Below, one piece after another: positions 43,350 to 52,232 of a stretch of 64,000 bases of DNA. The DNA comes from Fodinicola acaciae (GTDB taxonomy: Bacteria; Actinomycetota; Actinomycetes; Mycobacteriales; HKI-0501), in contig NZ_WOTN01000002.1 of assembly GCF_010993745.1 (NCBI RefSeq), positions 744,001 to 808,000 on the forward strand, written 5' to 3'. Below the pieces are notes generated by a model. The model was given only the letters and a program-made list of their open reading frames with translations. It was not told where the DNA came from and made no database searches. Each line of letters starts with the position of its first letter. Within the stretch, counting starts at the first letter, position 1. Position numbers and translations under genes: made by a program.

Positions 43350-44726
43350 GTGACCCGGATCGTGATCATCGGAGGGGGACCGGCCGGGTACGAGGCCGCG
43401 CTGGTGGCGGCGCAGTTGGGGGCCGAGGTCAGCATCGTGGAGGCGGACGCGATCGGCGGCGCCTGCGTGGTGGCCGACTGCGTGCCGAGCAAGACGTTCA
43501 TCGCCTCCTCGGACGTGGCGACGACGCTGCGCGAAGGCGCGCCGCCGCTGGGCATCAAAGGCACGCTCGACGGGCGCGTCGAGGTCGACCTGGCGATGGT
43601 GCATGCGCGCGTACGCGACCTGGCGAAGGCGCAGTCGCGCGACATCGCCGGTGGCCTGGTGGCGCACGGCGTACAAGTGCTGTCCGGCACCGCGCGGCTG
43701 CGCACCGGCAACCCGCACCTCGTCGAGGTCGATGGCGGCGCGTCGTTGGAGGCCGACATCGTGCTGGTCGCCACCGGTGCGACGCCGCGCGTGGTGCCGG
43801 GCGCGGAGCCGGACGGCGAGCGGATCCTGACCTGGCGGCAGGTGTACGAGCTCAAGGAGCTGCCCGAGCACCTGGTGGTGATCGGCTCCGGCGTCACCGG
43901 CGCCGAGTTCGCGAGTGCGTACCTCGCCATGGGCGTGCCGGTCACGCTGGTCTCCAGCCGTGACCGGGTGATGCCGCACGAGGACCGCGACGCCGCCGAG
44001 CACATCGAGGAGGTGTTCGCGCGGCGCGGCATGTCGATCCTGTCCAACGCGCGCGCGGATGCGGTGCGCCGCACCGAAAACGGCGTACGCGTCGAGCTGC
44101 AGGACGGTCGCACGGTCGAGGCCAGCCACGCGCTGATGACCGTCGGCTCGGTGCCCAACACCGCGGGCCTGGCGGAGGCCGGTGTCGCGTTGGACGAGCG
44201 CGGTTTCGTTGCGGTGGACCGGGTTTCGCGTACGTCCGTGCGCGGCGTTTATGCGGCTGGTGACTGCACCGGCGTGCTGATGTTGGCGTCGGTGGCGGCG
44301 ATGCAGGGCCGGATCGCGATGTGGCACGCGCTCGGCGAGGCCGTCCAGCCGCTGCGCCGGCAGACCGTCGCCGCCAACGTCTTCACCGACCCGGAGATCG
44401 CCTCGGTCGGCCTCGGCCAGTCGTCGGTGGAGGCCGGTACGGTGCCGGCGCGTACGGTCACGCTGCCGCTGGCCACCAACGCGCGGGCCAAGATGATGGG
44501 GCTGACCGACGGCTTCGTGAAGCTGTTCTGCCGGCCGGCATCCGGCCTGGTCATCGGTGGTGTGGTGGTGGCGCCGCGGGCGAGCGAGCTGATCCTGCCG
44601 ATCGCGATGGCGGTGGAGAACCACCTGACCGTCAACCAGATCGCGCAGTCGTTCTCGATCTATCCGTCGCTGTCCGGGTCGATCACCGAGGCGGCGCGCC
44701 AGCTCATGCAGCCGGAGTTCGAGTGA
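43350..44726 (+). CDS. NAD(P)H-quinone dehydrogenase / flavoprotein disulfide reductase (LpdA-like)
   Basis: The 458-aa protein begins TRIVIIGGGPAGYEAALVAA (FAD-binding), has GGACVVADCVPSKTFIAS (CxxxxC with both cysteines), VATGATPRVVPGAEPDGERI, VIGSGVTGAEFASAYLAMGV (NAD-binding) and VRGVYAAGDCTGVLMLASVA. The C-terminal dimer domain ends FSIYPSLSGSITEAARQLM. In mycobacterial LpdA the first active Cys is lost; here both Cys are present, so disulfide-reductase activity is possible as well as quinone reduction. GTG 43350 was chosen; the extension to 43302 is not conserved. The next gene overlaps it by 4 bp. Confidence 0.88.
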   Translation: MTRIVIIGGGPAGYEAALVAAQLGAEVSIVEADAIGGACVVADCVPSKTFIASSDVATTLREGAPPLGIKGTLDGRVEVDLAMVHARVRDLAKAQSRDIAGGLVAHGVQVLSGTARLRTGNPHLVEVDGGASLEADIVLVATGATPRVVPGAEPDGERILTWRQVYELKELPEHLVVIGSGVTGAEFASAYLAMGVPVTLVSSRDRVMPHEDRDAAEHIEEVFARRGMSILSNARADAVRRTENGVRVELQDGRTVEASHALMTVGSVPNTAGLAEAGVALDERGFVAVDRVSRTSVRGVYAAGDCTGVLMLASVAAMQGRIAMWHALGEAVQPLRRQTVAANVFTDPEIASVGLGQSSVEAGTVPARTVTLPLATNARAKMMGLTDGFVKLFCRPASGLVIGGVVVAPRASELILPIAMAVENHLTVNQIAQSFSIYPSLSGSITEAARQLMQPEFE

Positions 44727-45445
44727 CCGAGGTGCCGCTGGTCGGTGGTTTCGTCAACGAGGTCGTACGCGTCGGCGACACGGTCCGGCGGGTGCCTGGT
44801 GAGCGGGCCGGCTTCGTACACCGGCTGCTGCGGCATTTCGAGGAACGCGGCTGGGAGGGCGCTGCGCGGCTGCTCGGCATCGACGAGCGCGGACGCGAGG
44901 TGTTGTCCTATGTGGACGGTCACGTCGCCTGGCGGTCGCCGACCGACGGGGTGGACGCGCTCGAGACGCTGGAGCAGGTCGCTCGGCTTGTACGCGAGTT
45001 TCACGACCTGACCGCCGGCACCGCGCTGGCCGGTGACCAGGAAGTGGTCTGTCATAACGATTTGTCGCCGCGGAACACGGTTTATCGCGGCCGTGTGCCG
45101 ATCGTGTTCCTCGACTGGGACATCGCCGCGCCGGGGCAGCGTATCCACGACGTGGCGCATGTCTGCTGGCAGTATCTCGATCTCGGTCCGTCGGTGGCGG
45201 ATGCCGGCGCGGCCGCGCGGCGCGTGCGCGCGATCTGTGACGCGTACGGCCTGGCCGACCGGAGCCGGCTGGTCGAGACGATCCTGTGGTGGCAGGACCG
45301 CTGTTGGCGCGGGATCGAGGCCAGCGCCGCCAACGGCAACGCGGCGATGATGCGGCTGCGCGACTCGGGCGCGGTGGCGTCCGTACGCGGTGCGTACGAC
45401 TGGGTCAGCGCGCACCGGGCCGCGCTGGAGGCGGCGTTACCTTAG
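44723..45445 (+). CDS. aminoglycoside phosphotransferase-family kinase
   Basis: The 240-aa protein starts at GTG 44723 (GTGA overlap with the flavoprotein stop). It has VRVGDTVRRVPGERAGFVHR, the catalytic VVCHNDLSPRNTVYRGRVPI (HND with Asp base, Asn for Mg) and IVFLDWDIAAPGQRIHDVAH (DWD, Mg-binding). It has the APH/choline-kinase fold but is shorter than most, with a reduced N-lobe, so its phosphate acceptor is unknown. It is expressed with the flavoprotein. A nested inverted repeat follows 3 bp after the stop. Confidence 0.85.
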   Translation: MTEVPLVGGFVNEVVRVGDTVRRVPGERAGFVHRLLRHFEERGWEGAARLLGIDERGREVLSYVDGHVAWRSPTDGVDALETLEQVARLVREFHDLTAGTALAGDQEVVCHNDLSPRNTVYRGRVPIVFLDWDIAAPGQRIHDVAHVCWQYLDLGPSVADAGAAARRVRAICDAYGLADRSRLVETILWWQDRCWRGIEASAANGNAAMMRLRDSGAVASVRGAYDWVSAHRAALEAALP

Positions 45446-45447
45446 CC

Positions 45448-45561
45448 GCGCCGAAACTGTCGGTGCCTGCTGGAAGAATGAGATCAGGGGTGCTTCGTCC
45501 CCTTGGGGGAAAATGGCCCCCCGACATCAAGTCTTCCGGCAGGCACCGACAGTTTCGCGCC
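45448..45561. terminator. nested inverted repeat between convergent genes
   Basis: Outer arms 45448-45477 and 45532-45561 match at all but two or three of 29 positions. The interior holds GGGG..CCCC pairings (45488-45502) and GGGGG..CCCCCC pairings (45505-45523). The outer arms contain GCCGAAACTGTCGGTGCC, sharing CGAAACTGTCG with the arms of the 31.7-32.1 kb element. It fills nearly the entire gap between convergent genes and could terminate both. Confidence 0.75.
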
Positions 45562-45569
45562 GTACGCGG

Positions 45570-46040
45570 TCACCAGCCGTGGCGGCGGGCCCGGCGTCGT
45601 TGGCGGCGGTCGCGGTCATCGCGGTCGTCGTCGTCCGGATACCAGATCTTGCCGGCGAAGGCCGACAGTCCGATCGGGATGAACATCAGCCACCACAGCG
45701 ACCAGTGCGACACGACCGCGAGCGGGATCCACAGCATCCAACTGGCCGCCGAGATGCCGGTCACGATGCGTTTGGCCAGCTCGCCGCGCTCGACGCGAGC
45801 CACTGGCCGCTCCGGTCGCTTCGCCAGGTCGACGGCCGGCGCCGGCGTCTCGAGCGTCGGATGGGGTGCCGGCAGGTCCTTGAACAGCGCCAGCAGGTCG
45901 CCGCGGGTCGTCGCGCTGGTCGCCTCGGCGCTGCGCGTGCCGTACTCGTCCAGCGTGAGCCGTCCCGCGGACAGGTGCTCACCCAGCGCGGCGATGGCGG
46001 CCTCGCGTTCGGCGTCGCCGATCCGCAGCTCGTCAGTCAT
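45570..46040 (-). CDS. DUF1707 membrane protein
   Basis: The 156-aa protein begins MTDELRIGDAEREAAIAALG, with EHLSAGRLTLDEYGTRSAEA, the DUF1707 SHOCT-like N-terminal domain common in actinobacteria, then two hydrophobic helices (ISAASWMLWIPLAVVSHW, LWWLMFIPIGLSAFAG) and a charged tail of Asp/Arg repeats. Function is unknown; DUF1707 proteins are thought to be membrane-associated regulators. A paralogue is 50 bp upstream on the same strand. Confidence 0.9.
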   Translation of the reverse strand: MTDELRIGDAEREAAIAALGEHLSAGRLTLDEYGTRSAEATSATTRGDLLALFKDLPAPHPTLETPAPAVDLAKRPERPVARVERGELAKRIVTGISAASWMLWIPLAVVSHWSLWWLMFIPIGLSAFAGKIWYPDDDDRDDRDRRQRRRARRHGW

Positions 46041-46090
46041 GAAACCGATGGTACGCAGCCGACCGGCCGGCATCCGGTACGAATGTCACG

Positions 46091-46543
46091 TCAGGACTTC
46101 TTCTTTTCCTCCGGCCACACCTGGCTGGCGAAGACGAAGAAGATCACCGGTACGAACACCAGCCACCACATGTTGCCGTGACCGGTGACCAGCAGCGCGA
46201 GCCAGCCGACGAAGCTGACCGCGCCGAGGCCGCGGACGATCCGCGGCGCCAGGTGGCCGGCCCGGCGAGCCGGCGCCGGTGTGTCCGTCGTCGGCGCCAA
46301 CGGACCGGATTTCACGATTTCCCGGCCTTTACGCGGATCGGCCGCGGCCGGATGCGGTGCCGGCAGGTCCGCGAAAAGCGCCCGCAGTTGCTCGTTCGTA
46401 CGCGCGGTGGTCGCTTTCGCGGTGCGCTCCCCGTATTCGTCCATGGTCAGCCGGCCGGCCGACAGGTGCTCACCGAGCGCACCGATGGCCGCTTCGCGCT
46501 CGGCGTCACCGATGCGAAGGCCGTGGTCGCGCGGCTCGCTCAT
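46091..46543 (-). CDS. DUF1707 membrane protein, paralogue
   Basis: The 150-aa protein begins MSEPRDHGLRIGDAEREAAI and carries the same SAGRLTMDEYGERTAKATTA domain, a longer linker, then two hydrophobic helices (GLGAVSFVGWLALLVTG, MWWLVFVPVIFFVFASQVW) and a short Lys tail. ATG 46543 is used; an extension to 46573 lacks conservation. The pair arose by tandem duplication and is probably one operon. Confidence 0.9.
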   Translation of the reverse strand: MSEPRDHGLRIGDAEREAAIGALGEHLSAGRLTMDEYGERTAKATTARTNEQLRALFADLPAPHPAAADPRKGREIVKSGPLAPTTDTPAPARRAGHLAPRIVRGLGAVSFVGWLALLVTGHGNMWWLVFVPVIFFVFASQVWPEEKKKS

Positions 46544-46623
46544 CGCTGACCACGATACGGTCGAACGCGCCACCGTGACGGTGCTTTACGGTGTTGCGTG
46601 AAAGCTGATGGTTTGCCGTGCCA

Positions 46624-48372
46624 TCAGTCGGCGATCTCGCAGATGACCGTGCCGCTTTGTACGGTGCTGCCCTGTTCGGCCGCGAGGCCACGTATGGTCC
46701 CGTCGCGGTGTGCGGTGACCGGGTTTTCCATTTTCATCGCTTCCAGCACGACGATGAGGTCGCCGGTCGAGACCTGGTCGCCGTCGCTGACCGCGACCTT
46801 CACGATGGTCCCCTGCATCGGCGCGGTCACCGCGTCGCCGCTCGCCGCCGCCGCGCCGCCACCTGACGACTTGCGCTTCGGCGCCTTTTTCGTCGCCACC
46901 CCGGCGGAAGCCGCCGCGAGGTTGCCAGGCAGCGAGACTTCGAGCCGCCTGCCACCGACCTCCACCACGACGGTCTGCCGCGGCTCGGCGTCGTCCTCGG
47001 CCGGTACGGCACCGGCGTACGGCGGGATCTGGTTGTCGAACTCGGTCTCGATCCACCGCGTGTGCACCGAAAACGGCTCGCTGGTGAAGGCGGGGTCGGC
47101 GACGATCGCTTGGTGGAACGGCAATGCCGTCGCCATGCCGTCGACGACGGTCTCGGCGAGCGCGCGCCGCGCGCGTTCCAGCGCCTGCCGGCGGTCGGCG
47201 CCGACGACGATCAGTTTTGCCAGCAGGGAGTCGAAATTGCCGCCGATCACGGTCGCCGTCTCGATGCCGCTGTCGACGCGTACGCCCGGCCCGGACGGCC
47301 ACTGCACGGTCGTCACCGTGCCCGGCGCGGGCAGGAAGTTGCGGCCGGGATCCTCGCCGTTGATCCGGAACTCGATGGCGTGGCCGCGCGGCTCCGGGTC
47401 CTCGGTGATTCGCAGTTTTTCCCCGTCCGCGATGCGAAACTGCTCGCGTACCAGGTCGATGCCGGTGGTCTCCTCGCTGACCGGATGCTCGACCTGCAGC
47501 CGGGTGTTGACCTCCAGGAAGCTGATCGTGCCGTCCGCGCCGACCAGGAACTCGACCGTGCCGGCGCCGTGATAGCCGGCCGCCTTGCAGATCGCCTTGG
47601 CGGCGGAGTGGATCTCCGCGCGCTGCGCGTCGGAAAGAAACGGTGCCGGCGCTTCCTCGACGAGCTTTTGGTGCCGCCGCTGCAAAGAGCAGTCGCGTGT
47701 GCCGACGACGATCACGTTTCCGTGCGTGTCGGCCAAAACCTGCGCCTCGACATGCCGCGGCTTGTCCAGATAGCGTTCCACGAAGCACTCGCCACGGCCG
47801 AACGCGGCGGTCGCCTCGCGTACGGCCGAGTCGAACAGCTCCGGGATCTCCTCCTTGGTGCGCGCCACTTTCAGGCCCCGGCCGCCGCCGCCGAAGGCCG
47901 CCTTGATGGCGATCGGCAGGCCGTGTTCCTCGGCGAAGGCAAGCACCTCGTCGGCATCCGCGACCGGGTCTTTCGTGCCCGGCACGAGTGGAGCGCCGGC
48001 GCCGGTGGCGATGTGTCGCGCCTCGACCTTGTCGCCGAGCGCGCGGATCGCCTCCGGCGACGGACCGATCCAGGTCAGGGCGGCGTCGATCACCGCGGCG
48101 GCGAAGTCGGCGTTTTCCGACAGGAAGCCATAGCCGGGATGTACGGCGTCCGCGCCGGCCTTCGCCGCCACGTCGAGCAGCTTGTCGATGCGCAGGTAGG
48201 TCTCCGCCGCGGTGTCGCCGCCGAGCGCGAAGGCCTCGTCGGCGATCCGCACGTGCATCGCGTCGCGGTCGGAGTCGGCGTACACCGCGACACTGCCCAG
48301 ACCGGCGTCGCGGCAGGCCCTGGCCACCCGTACGGCGATCTCGCCGCGATTCGCGATCAGCACCTTGTGCAC
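46624..48372 (-). CDS. acetyl/propionyl-CoA carboxylase alpha subunit: biotin carboxylase plus biotin carrier domain
   Basis: The 582-aa protein begins [20 protein letters not shown] and holds a biotin carboxylase ATP-grasp core ([60 protein letters not shown]). An Ala/Lys-rich linker leads to a BCCP domain at the C-terminus with [11 protein letters not shown], where Lys547 is biotinylated. It carboxylates biotin with bicarbonate and ATP. Beta and epsilon subunits at 59.2-61.0 kb and biotin ligase at 61.1 kb complete the enzyme. Confidence 0.95.
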   Translation of the reverse strand: MHKVLIANRGEIAVRVARACRDAGLGSVAVYADSDRDAMHVRIADEAFALGGDTAAETYLRIDKLLDVAAKAGADAVHPGYGFLSENADFAAAVIDAALTWIGPSPEAIRALGDKVEARHIATGAGAPLVPGTKDPVADADEVLAFAEEHGLPIAIKAAFGGGGRGLKVARTKEEIPELFDSAVREATAAFGRGECFVERYLDKPRHVEAQVLADTHGNVIVVGTRDCSLQRRHQKLVEEAPAPFLSDAQRAEIHSAAKAICKAAGYHGAGTVEFLVGADGTISFLEVNTRLQVEHPVSEETTGIDLVREQFRIADGEKLRITEDPEPRGHAIEFRINGEDPGRNFLPAPGTVTTVQWPSGPGVRVDSGIETATVIGGNFDSLLAKLIVVGADRRQALERARRALAETVVDGMATALPFHQAIVADPAFTSEPFSVHTRWIETEFDNQIPPYAGAVPAEDDAEPRQTVVVEVGGRRLEVSLPGNLAAASAGVATKKAPKRKSSGGGAAAASGDAVTAPMQGTIVKVAVSDGDQVSTGDLIVVLEAMKMENPVTAHRDGTIRGLAAEQGSTVQSGTVICEIAD

Positions 48373-48457
48373 CTTCGGCTCCTTCCGTTCGGTCGGAGTC
48401 TATGCGCGTACGGCTGAGTGCACCGTTTCGTGTGAGAAGGTGCGCAGTGACCTGTGT

Positions 48458-49303
48458 CTACTTGATAAGAGTCGCCAGCTCACGCCATTGCGCGCGTGGC
48501 AGTTCCTGACCCTCCGTGAGCACCTGGACGCAGACGTGGTCGGCGCCGGCCTGGTGGTGCTCGGCGATCCGCTTGGCGATCGTGTCCAGGTCGCCCCAGG
48601 CGATCGTGGCGTCCACCAGCCGGTCGCTGCCGCCGTCGGCCACGTCCTCCTCGGTGAAGCCGAGGCGCAGGAAGCTGTTGCGATAGTTGGACAGCTGCAG
48701 ATAGAAGCCGAGCGTCTGACGGCCCAGTGCGCGCGCCGTCTCCGGGTTGGTGTCCAGGATGACCTTCTGCTCGGGAGCGAGCAGCGGACCGGCGCCGAGG
48801 ATCTCGCGGGCCTGCGCGGTGTGCTCCGGCGTCGTGAAGTAGGGATGGGAGCCGCGGGTGCGGTCGCCGGCCAGCTTGGTGACCTTCGGGCCGAGCGCCG
48901 CGAGCGCCTGGTCCTCCTGTGGCACCTTCGCCGCGTCGACCTTGTCGAGGTAGTCGACCAGCGCGTCGTACGGCTTCTGGTATTCCTTCACCATCTCGCG
49001 GTGGCCGATGCCGATGCCGAGCAGCAGCCGGCCGGGATGCTTGGCGGCGACGCGGTGGTACGCGGCGGTGGTCACGTCCACCGGCTCGGTCCAGACGTTG
49101 ATGATGCCGGTGGCCGCCACCAGGTTCTTCGTCGCGTCCAGGATCTGCTCCGGCACCTGCAGGTCGGCCTTGGCGGTGCCGAGCCAGAACGCGCCGTAGC
49201 CGAGCTCGTCCAGCTCGGCGACCGCCTCGTTGAGCGCACCGGGGTCCTCGCCGAGCGCGAACACCGACCGCCAAACCCCGATCCGACCCAGGTCGGCAAC
49301 CAT
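48458..49303 (-). CDS. LLM-class F420-dependent oxidoreductase
   Basis: The 281-aa protein starts at ATG 49303, nine bases after GGAGG; a GTG at 49309 is too close. It has VWRSVFALGEDPGALNEAVA, GTAKADLQVPEQILDATKNL, INVWTEPVDVTTAAYHRVAA and a C-terminal ADHVCVQVLTEGQELPRAQW, the bacterial luciferase-like TIM barrel that uses F420 (TIGR03620-like). Its substrate is unknown. The gene is followed after about 85 bp by the carboxylase alpha subunit on the same strand. Confidence 0.9.
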   Translation of the reverse strand: MVADLGRIGVWRSVFALGEDPGALNEAVAELDELGYGAFWLGTAKADLQVPEQILDATKNLVAATGIINVWTEPVDVTTAAYHRVAAKHPGRLLLGIGIGHREMVKEYQKPYDALVDYLDKVDAAKVPQEDQALAALGPKVTKLAGDRTRGSHPYFTTPEHTAQAREILGAGPLLAPEQKVILDTNPETARALGRQTLGFYLQLSNYRNSFLRLGFTEEDVADGGSDRLVDATIAWGDLDTIAKRIAEHHQAGADHVCVQVLTEGQELPRAQWRELATLIK

Positions 49304-49383
49304 CGTCACGTACCTCCAGTTTTGTTCGTCACTCCCTCTCTCCCGATCCCAACTCCTGGCCCCACCGCGGTGTTCCCGGCCGG

Positions 49384-50298
49384 TCAGTTGGCCAGCAGCC
49401 GCACCTGTGTGCCGTCCGGATGCACTTTGGCGACATGCCAGAAAATCCTGCTCGGCCCACCGATCAGGCCGTTGTCGTCGAGGAAACTCCGCAGCTTCTC
49501 GAATCCTTCCGCGCGGATCTGCTTCAGGTGCGGGTTCTTCCTGGCCGCCCTACGAGCCTCGCGCACGTCCAAGCCGGCGCGTTCGTACATCTCCGGCCGC
49601 GCCAGCACGGTCTGCAGCAACACCGCGCCGACGGCCGCGACGATCCGGGAGAACTCGCGTCCCCACCAGGTCGTGGTCGTCATCCGGCGTACGGTGTCCT
49701 CGCGCGCATAGCGGATGTGCCGCGCCTCCTCGATGACGTGAATGCTCATCACCTGGCGTACCAGCGGCTGCAGCTCCTCGTCGTGCATCGTCGCGCGCTG
49801 GATCGCGTCGAAGATCTCCTCGCCGATCAGCGCGGCGACCCACACCGACGGTCCACGCAGCGTGAACGGCAGGATGCGGCCGAGGTTGTGCAGCACGAAC
49901 CCCTGCCTGTATGGCTTCTCGCCGAGCCGGTCGATCAGCTTGCCGAACATCGTCATGTGCCGGCACTCGTCGGCCAGCTCGGTCAGCGCGTAATGCACGT
50001 GCTGGCGGGTCGGATCCAGCTCGTATGTCATGCGCAGCAACAGCTGGTTGAGGATGTTCTCGAACCAGATGCCGACGCTGATCGCGTTGACCGTCTGCTG
50101 GCGGGACAGCTCGACGCGCTGCTCGTGCGTCATCCGGTCCCACATCGGCGTGCCGTAGAGGCTCAACGTCTTTGGTGGCGCGAAAAACTTGCCTTCGACC
50201 AGCGGCGCGTCCCAGTCGATGTCGACGTCCGGGTCGTACGAGCGCCGGACCGAGCCGGTGAGCAGGCGCTGCGCGGTGGTTTCCCGATCTGCGACCAT
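49384..50298 (-). CDS. AurF-like diiron oxygenase
   Basis: The 304-aa protein begins MVADRETTAQRLLTGSVRRS. It has the two four-helix-bundle iron motifs of the AurF (p-aminobenzoate N-oxygenase) family: ALTELADECRHMTMFGKLID (ExxxH-type) and IHVIEEARHIRYAREDTVRR, with further acidic helix AALIGEEIFDAIQRATMHDE. AurF oxidises arylamines to nitro compounds; actinobacterial relatives without pathway genes have unknown substrates. It diverges from a TetR gene with 60 bp between starts, so that regulator probably controls it. Confidence 0.88.
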   Translation of the reverse strand: MVADRETTAQRLLTGSVRRSYDPDVDIDWDAPLVEGKFFAPPKTLSLYGTPMWDRMTHEQRVELSRQQTVNAISVGIWFENILNQLLLRMTYELDPTRQHVHYALTELADECRHMTMFGKLIDRLGEKPYRQGFVLHNLGRILPFTLRGPSVWVAALIGEEIFDAIQRATMHDEELQPLVRQVMSIHVIEEARHIRYAREDTVRRMTTTTWWGREFSRIVAAVGAVLLQTVLARPEMYERAGLDVREARRAARKNPHLKQIRAEGFEKLRSFLDDNGLIGGPSRIFWHVAKVHPDGTQVRLLAN

Positions 50299-50358
50299 AC
50301 GCCTCAGTGAAACGCATGTAACAAAGACAGTCAAGTTGTAAAGCAGTAATCTGGAGCG

Positions 50359-50988
50359 ATGGCGGATGACCTGCTGCGACGGGCGTACGCGGCGGATCTG
50401 CCCACCGACGAGACCGCCGAGCGGATCCTCGGCGCGGCCATCCAGCAGGCCGAGGACTTCGGGTTGCGCCGGTTCACCATCGACGAGGTGGCCCGCCGGG
50501 TCGGCATCTCGCGGGTCACCGTTTACCGCTATTTCCCCAAGAAAGACCAGCTGCTCAACGCGTTGCTGATGCGCGAGCTGCGGCGCTTCCTGACCAAGGT
50601 CGACGCGGTGATCGCCGCGCAGCGTACGCCGGAGGACAAGCTGGTCGAGGGTTTGGTGTTCTGCCTGGATTTCCTGCGCAACCACCGCGTGCTCAACCGG
50701 CTGCTGCGCACCGAGCCGGAGCTGATCCTGCCGCTGCTGACCACCAAGGCCGGCAACGTCCTCGCCGCGGCCCGCGGCTGGATCGCCGGCCACATCCGCA
50801 CCGAGATCGCCGCCGGCCGGCTGTCGATGCCGGACGAGGACGTCGAGGGGATCGCCGAGCTGATCGCGCGCAACGTACTGTCGCTGGTGCTGACGCAGGA
50901 CACCACGCTGCCGATCGACTCACCGGACTGGCGGCAGCGGGTCAGTGACCTCTACCTCGGCCCGATCGTCCGAGCCCTGCGGCCCTAG
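50359..50988 (+). CDS. TetR-family transcriptional regulator
   Basis: The 209-aa protein has an N-terminal TetR helix-turn-helix (about 20-70: AERILGAAIQQAEDFGLRRF, VGISRVTVYRYFPKKDQLLN) and an all-helical ligand domain. The ligand is unknown, but its divergent arrangement with the AurF-like gene suggests it represses that gene and senses a related molecule. The 60-bp intergenic region is AT-rich (GTAACAAAGACAGTCAAGTT) with no perfect palindrome. Its TAG stop is embedded in an IS5-like end. Confidence 0.92.
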   Translation: MADDLLRRAYAADLPTDETAERILGAAIQQAEDFGLRRFTIDEVARRVGISRVTVYRYFPKKDQLLNALLMRELRRFLTKVDAVIAAQRTPEDKLVEGLVFCLDFLRNHRVLNRLLRTEPELILPLLTTKAGNVLAAARGWIAGHIRTEIAAGRLSMPDEDVEGIAELIARNVLSLVLTQDTTLPIDSPDWRQRVSDLYLGPIVRALRP

Positions 50989-51170
50989 GGTCTGTTTCAA
51001 AGTCGTAGCCACTCGTTGGTGGTCGCTATGTGGACTGTTGCCTCGTAGCGAACAGCGAGTTTGTCATAGCGAGTGGCGACGGCACGGTTGCGTTTGAGTC
51101 GGTTGATTCCGCATTCCACCGCGTGACGTTGCTGGTTTGCCAGGTGTGCGAGTGCCGGCTCGTGGCGGCG
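50985..51170 (-). mobile_element. IS5-family transposase remnant with one intact end
   Basis: The terminal inverted repeat CTAGGGTCTGTTTCAAAG (50985-51002) begins at the TetR TAG stop. On the minus strand, the residues [20 protein letters not shown] and [15 protein letters not shown] are the characteristic C-terminus of IS5-group transposases, ending TGA at 50997-50999. Only about 60 residues remain; the catalytic DDE part is gone. The other end was not found. It adjoins HNH-gene debris. Confidence 0.75.
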
Positions 51171-51281
51171 GTTCATGCGAACCGACGCGAGAGATGCCAT
51201 TCCGACCGCGGACGAACACGTTTCCGGCTGCCGTAGGCAGCGATGTCCACCGTGAGCGTGATGTGCGACGCAGGGGTCGGC

Positions 51282-51974
51282 TCAGCATTTCATGCTGTAG
51301 CGCGCGTGCCGTATCGGCGTGCGGGTCGGGTCGATGAACGCTGGCGGGATGAAATACGGGATCCCGCCGCGCATTATGATTTTCCATTGCGAATGGTGCA
51401 CGATTTGGTGATGTGCGAAGCACAGCAGCACGAGGTTGTGGAGCTTGGTTTCTCCGCCGAAACGGCCGCGTGTCATGCGGCAACACACCAGCACAGGTGA
51501 TGCCATGGAGAATCAGCTCCGCCAACCGCCCATCATCATCATCGTCCTCCGGCGGCGGTGTTTCCTGCTCGATCCGATCCGCGATCACCTTGCCCAGCTC
51601 TTTGACATCCTCCGGGTAGCCCGACCGCGCCAACCCCGCCAACGACCGATCAAAACCCTCACGATCCGGCCAACCCGGCGGCACCACCGACATCGCCTTC
51701 ACGATCTCCCGCACATGCCCCGGAGTGATCCCAACCTCAGCCAAAGCAACAGCGGTGGCCGGCAACTCCGCATCAGCGAAACACGAGCCGCCGGTAGCGC
51801 GCTGACTGGTCAACCGCGCGACCTTCACCAACCACCGGCAATCACCAAGCGACTGACGGGTCAACTGCTTCACCAACTGCGCCGTCTGCCGCGGCAGGTA
51901 TCCATCCGCGGCCGCGATACACTGTCGGACAGCGCGTCGACCAGGCTGATCGCATCACCCATAGTCGAACGCAT
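51282..51974 (-). pseudogene. decayed DUF222-HNH endonuclease gene
   Basis: Three frames hold pieces: MRSTMGDAISLVDALSDS near 51974, then in another frame CIAAADGYLPRQTAQLVKQL through LGKVIADRIEQETPPPED (DUF222 region), then in a third frame HNLVLLCFAHHQIVHHSQWK and GGIPYFIPPAFIDP (C-terminal HNH). The central 150-200 residues of a normal DUF222-HNH protein and the first part of the HNH motif are missing, so frameshifts and a deletion are present. These repeated genes are common, mobile-like elements in actinobacteria. IS5 debris lies at its 3' side. Confidence 0.75.
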
Positions 51975-51986
51975 GTTCCCACGATA

Positions 51987-52124
51987 TCACCCCGCGAACA
52001 CCGACTCCAAATCGATTTTTGGCTCTCCGCCTCGAAAGGTCGACGGCTTGTGGGCCTCCGCCAGCTCATCGAATCGGTCTTCGACGCCGGCAAAGGTCAG
52101 CTCCCCCTGGAACACTACGGCCAT
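51987..52124 (-). CDS. 45-aa small ORF next to the DUF222-HNH remnant
   Basis: ATG 52124 opens MAVVFQGELTFAGVEDRFDE, then LAEAHKPSTFRGGEPKIDLE and a TGA at 51987-51989. It is helical and acidic. No family is recognised. It could be a small independent peptide or the original N-terminal part of the decayed HNH gene cut off by a frameshift. I cannot decide. Confidence 0.35.
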   Translation of the reverse strand: MAVVFQGELTFAGVEDRFDELAEAHKPSTFRGGEPKIDLESVFAG

Positions 52125-52158
52125 GAACCCCGACGGCCTCTACGCGTCGGGACATTTG

Positions 52159-52224
52159 TTGTTGACCACGGGGTTTTCGCGCACGTCGAGGTCAAAACGT
52201 GCGTGATAATCCCATGGTCAACAA
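52159..52224. terminator. nested palindrome downstream of the CGNR gene
   Basis: Outer arms 52159-52172 and 52211-52224 match at 13 of 14 positions. Inner arms 52180-52186 and 52197-52203 (CGCACGT / ACGTGCG) pair perfectly. It begins 9 bp past the CGNR stop codon on that gene's strand, so it may end its transcripts. Its nested build resembles the elements at 31.7 and 45.5 kb. Confidence 0.6.
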
Positions 52225-52232
52225 ACGCGGAT

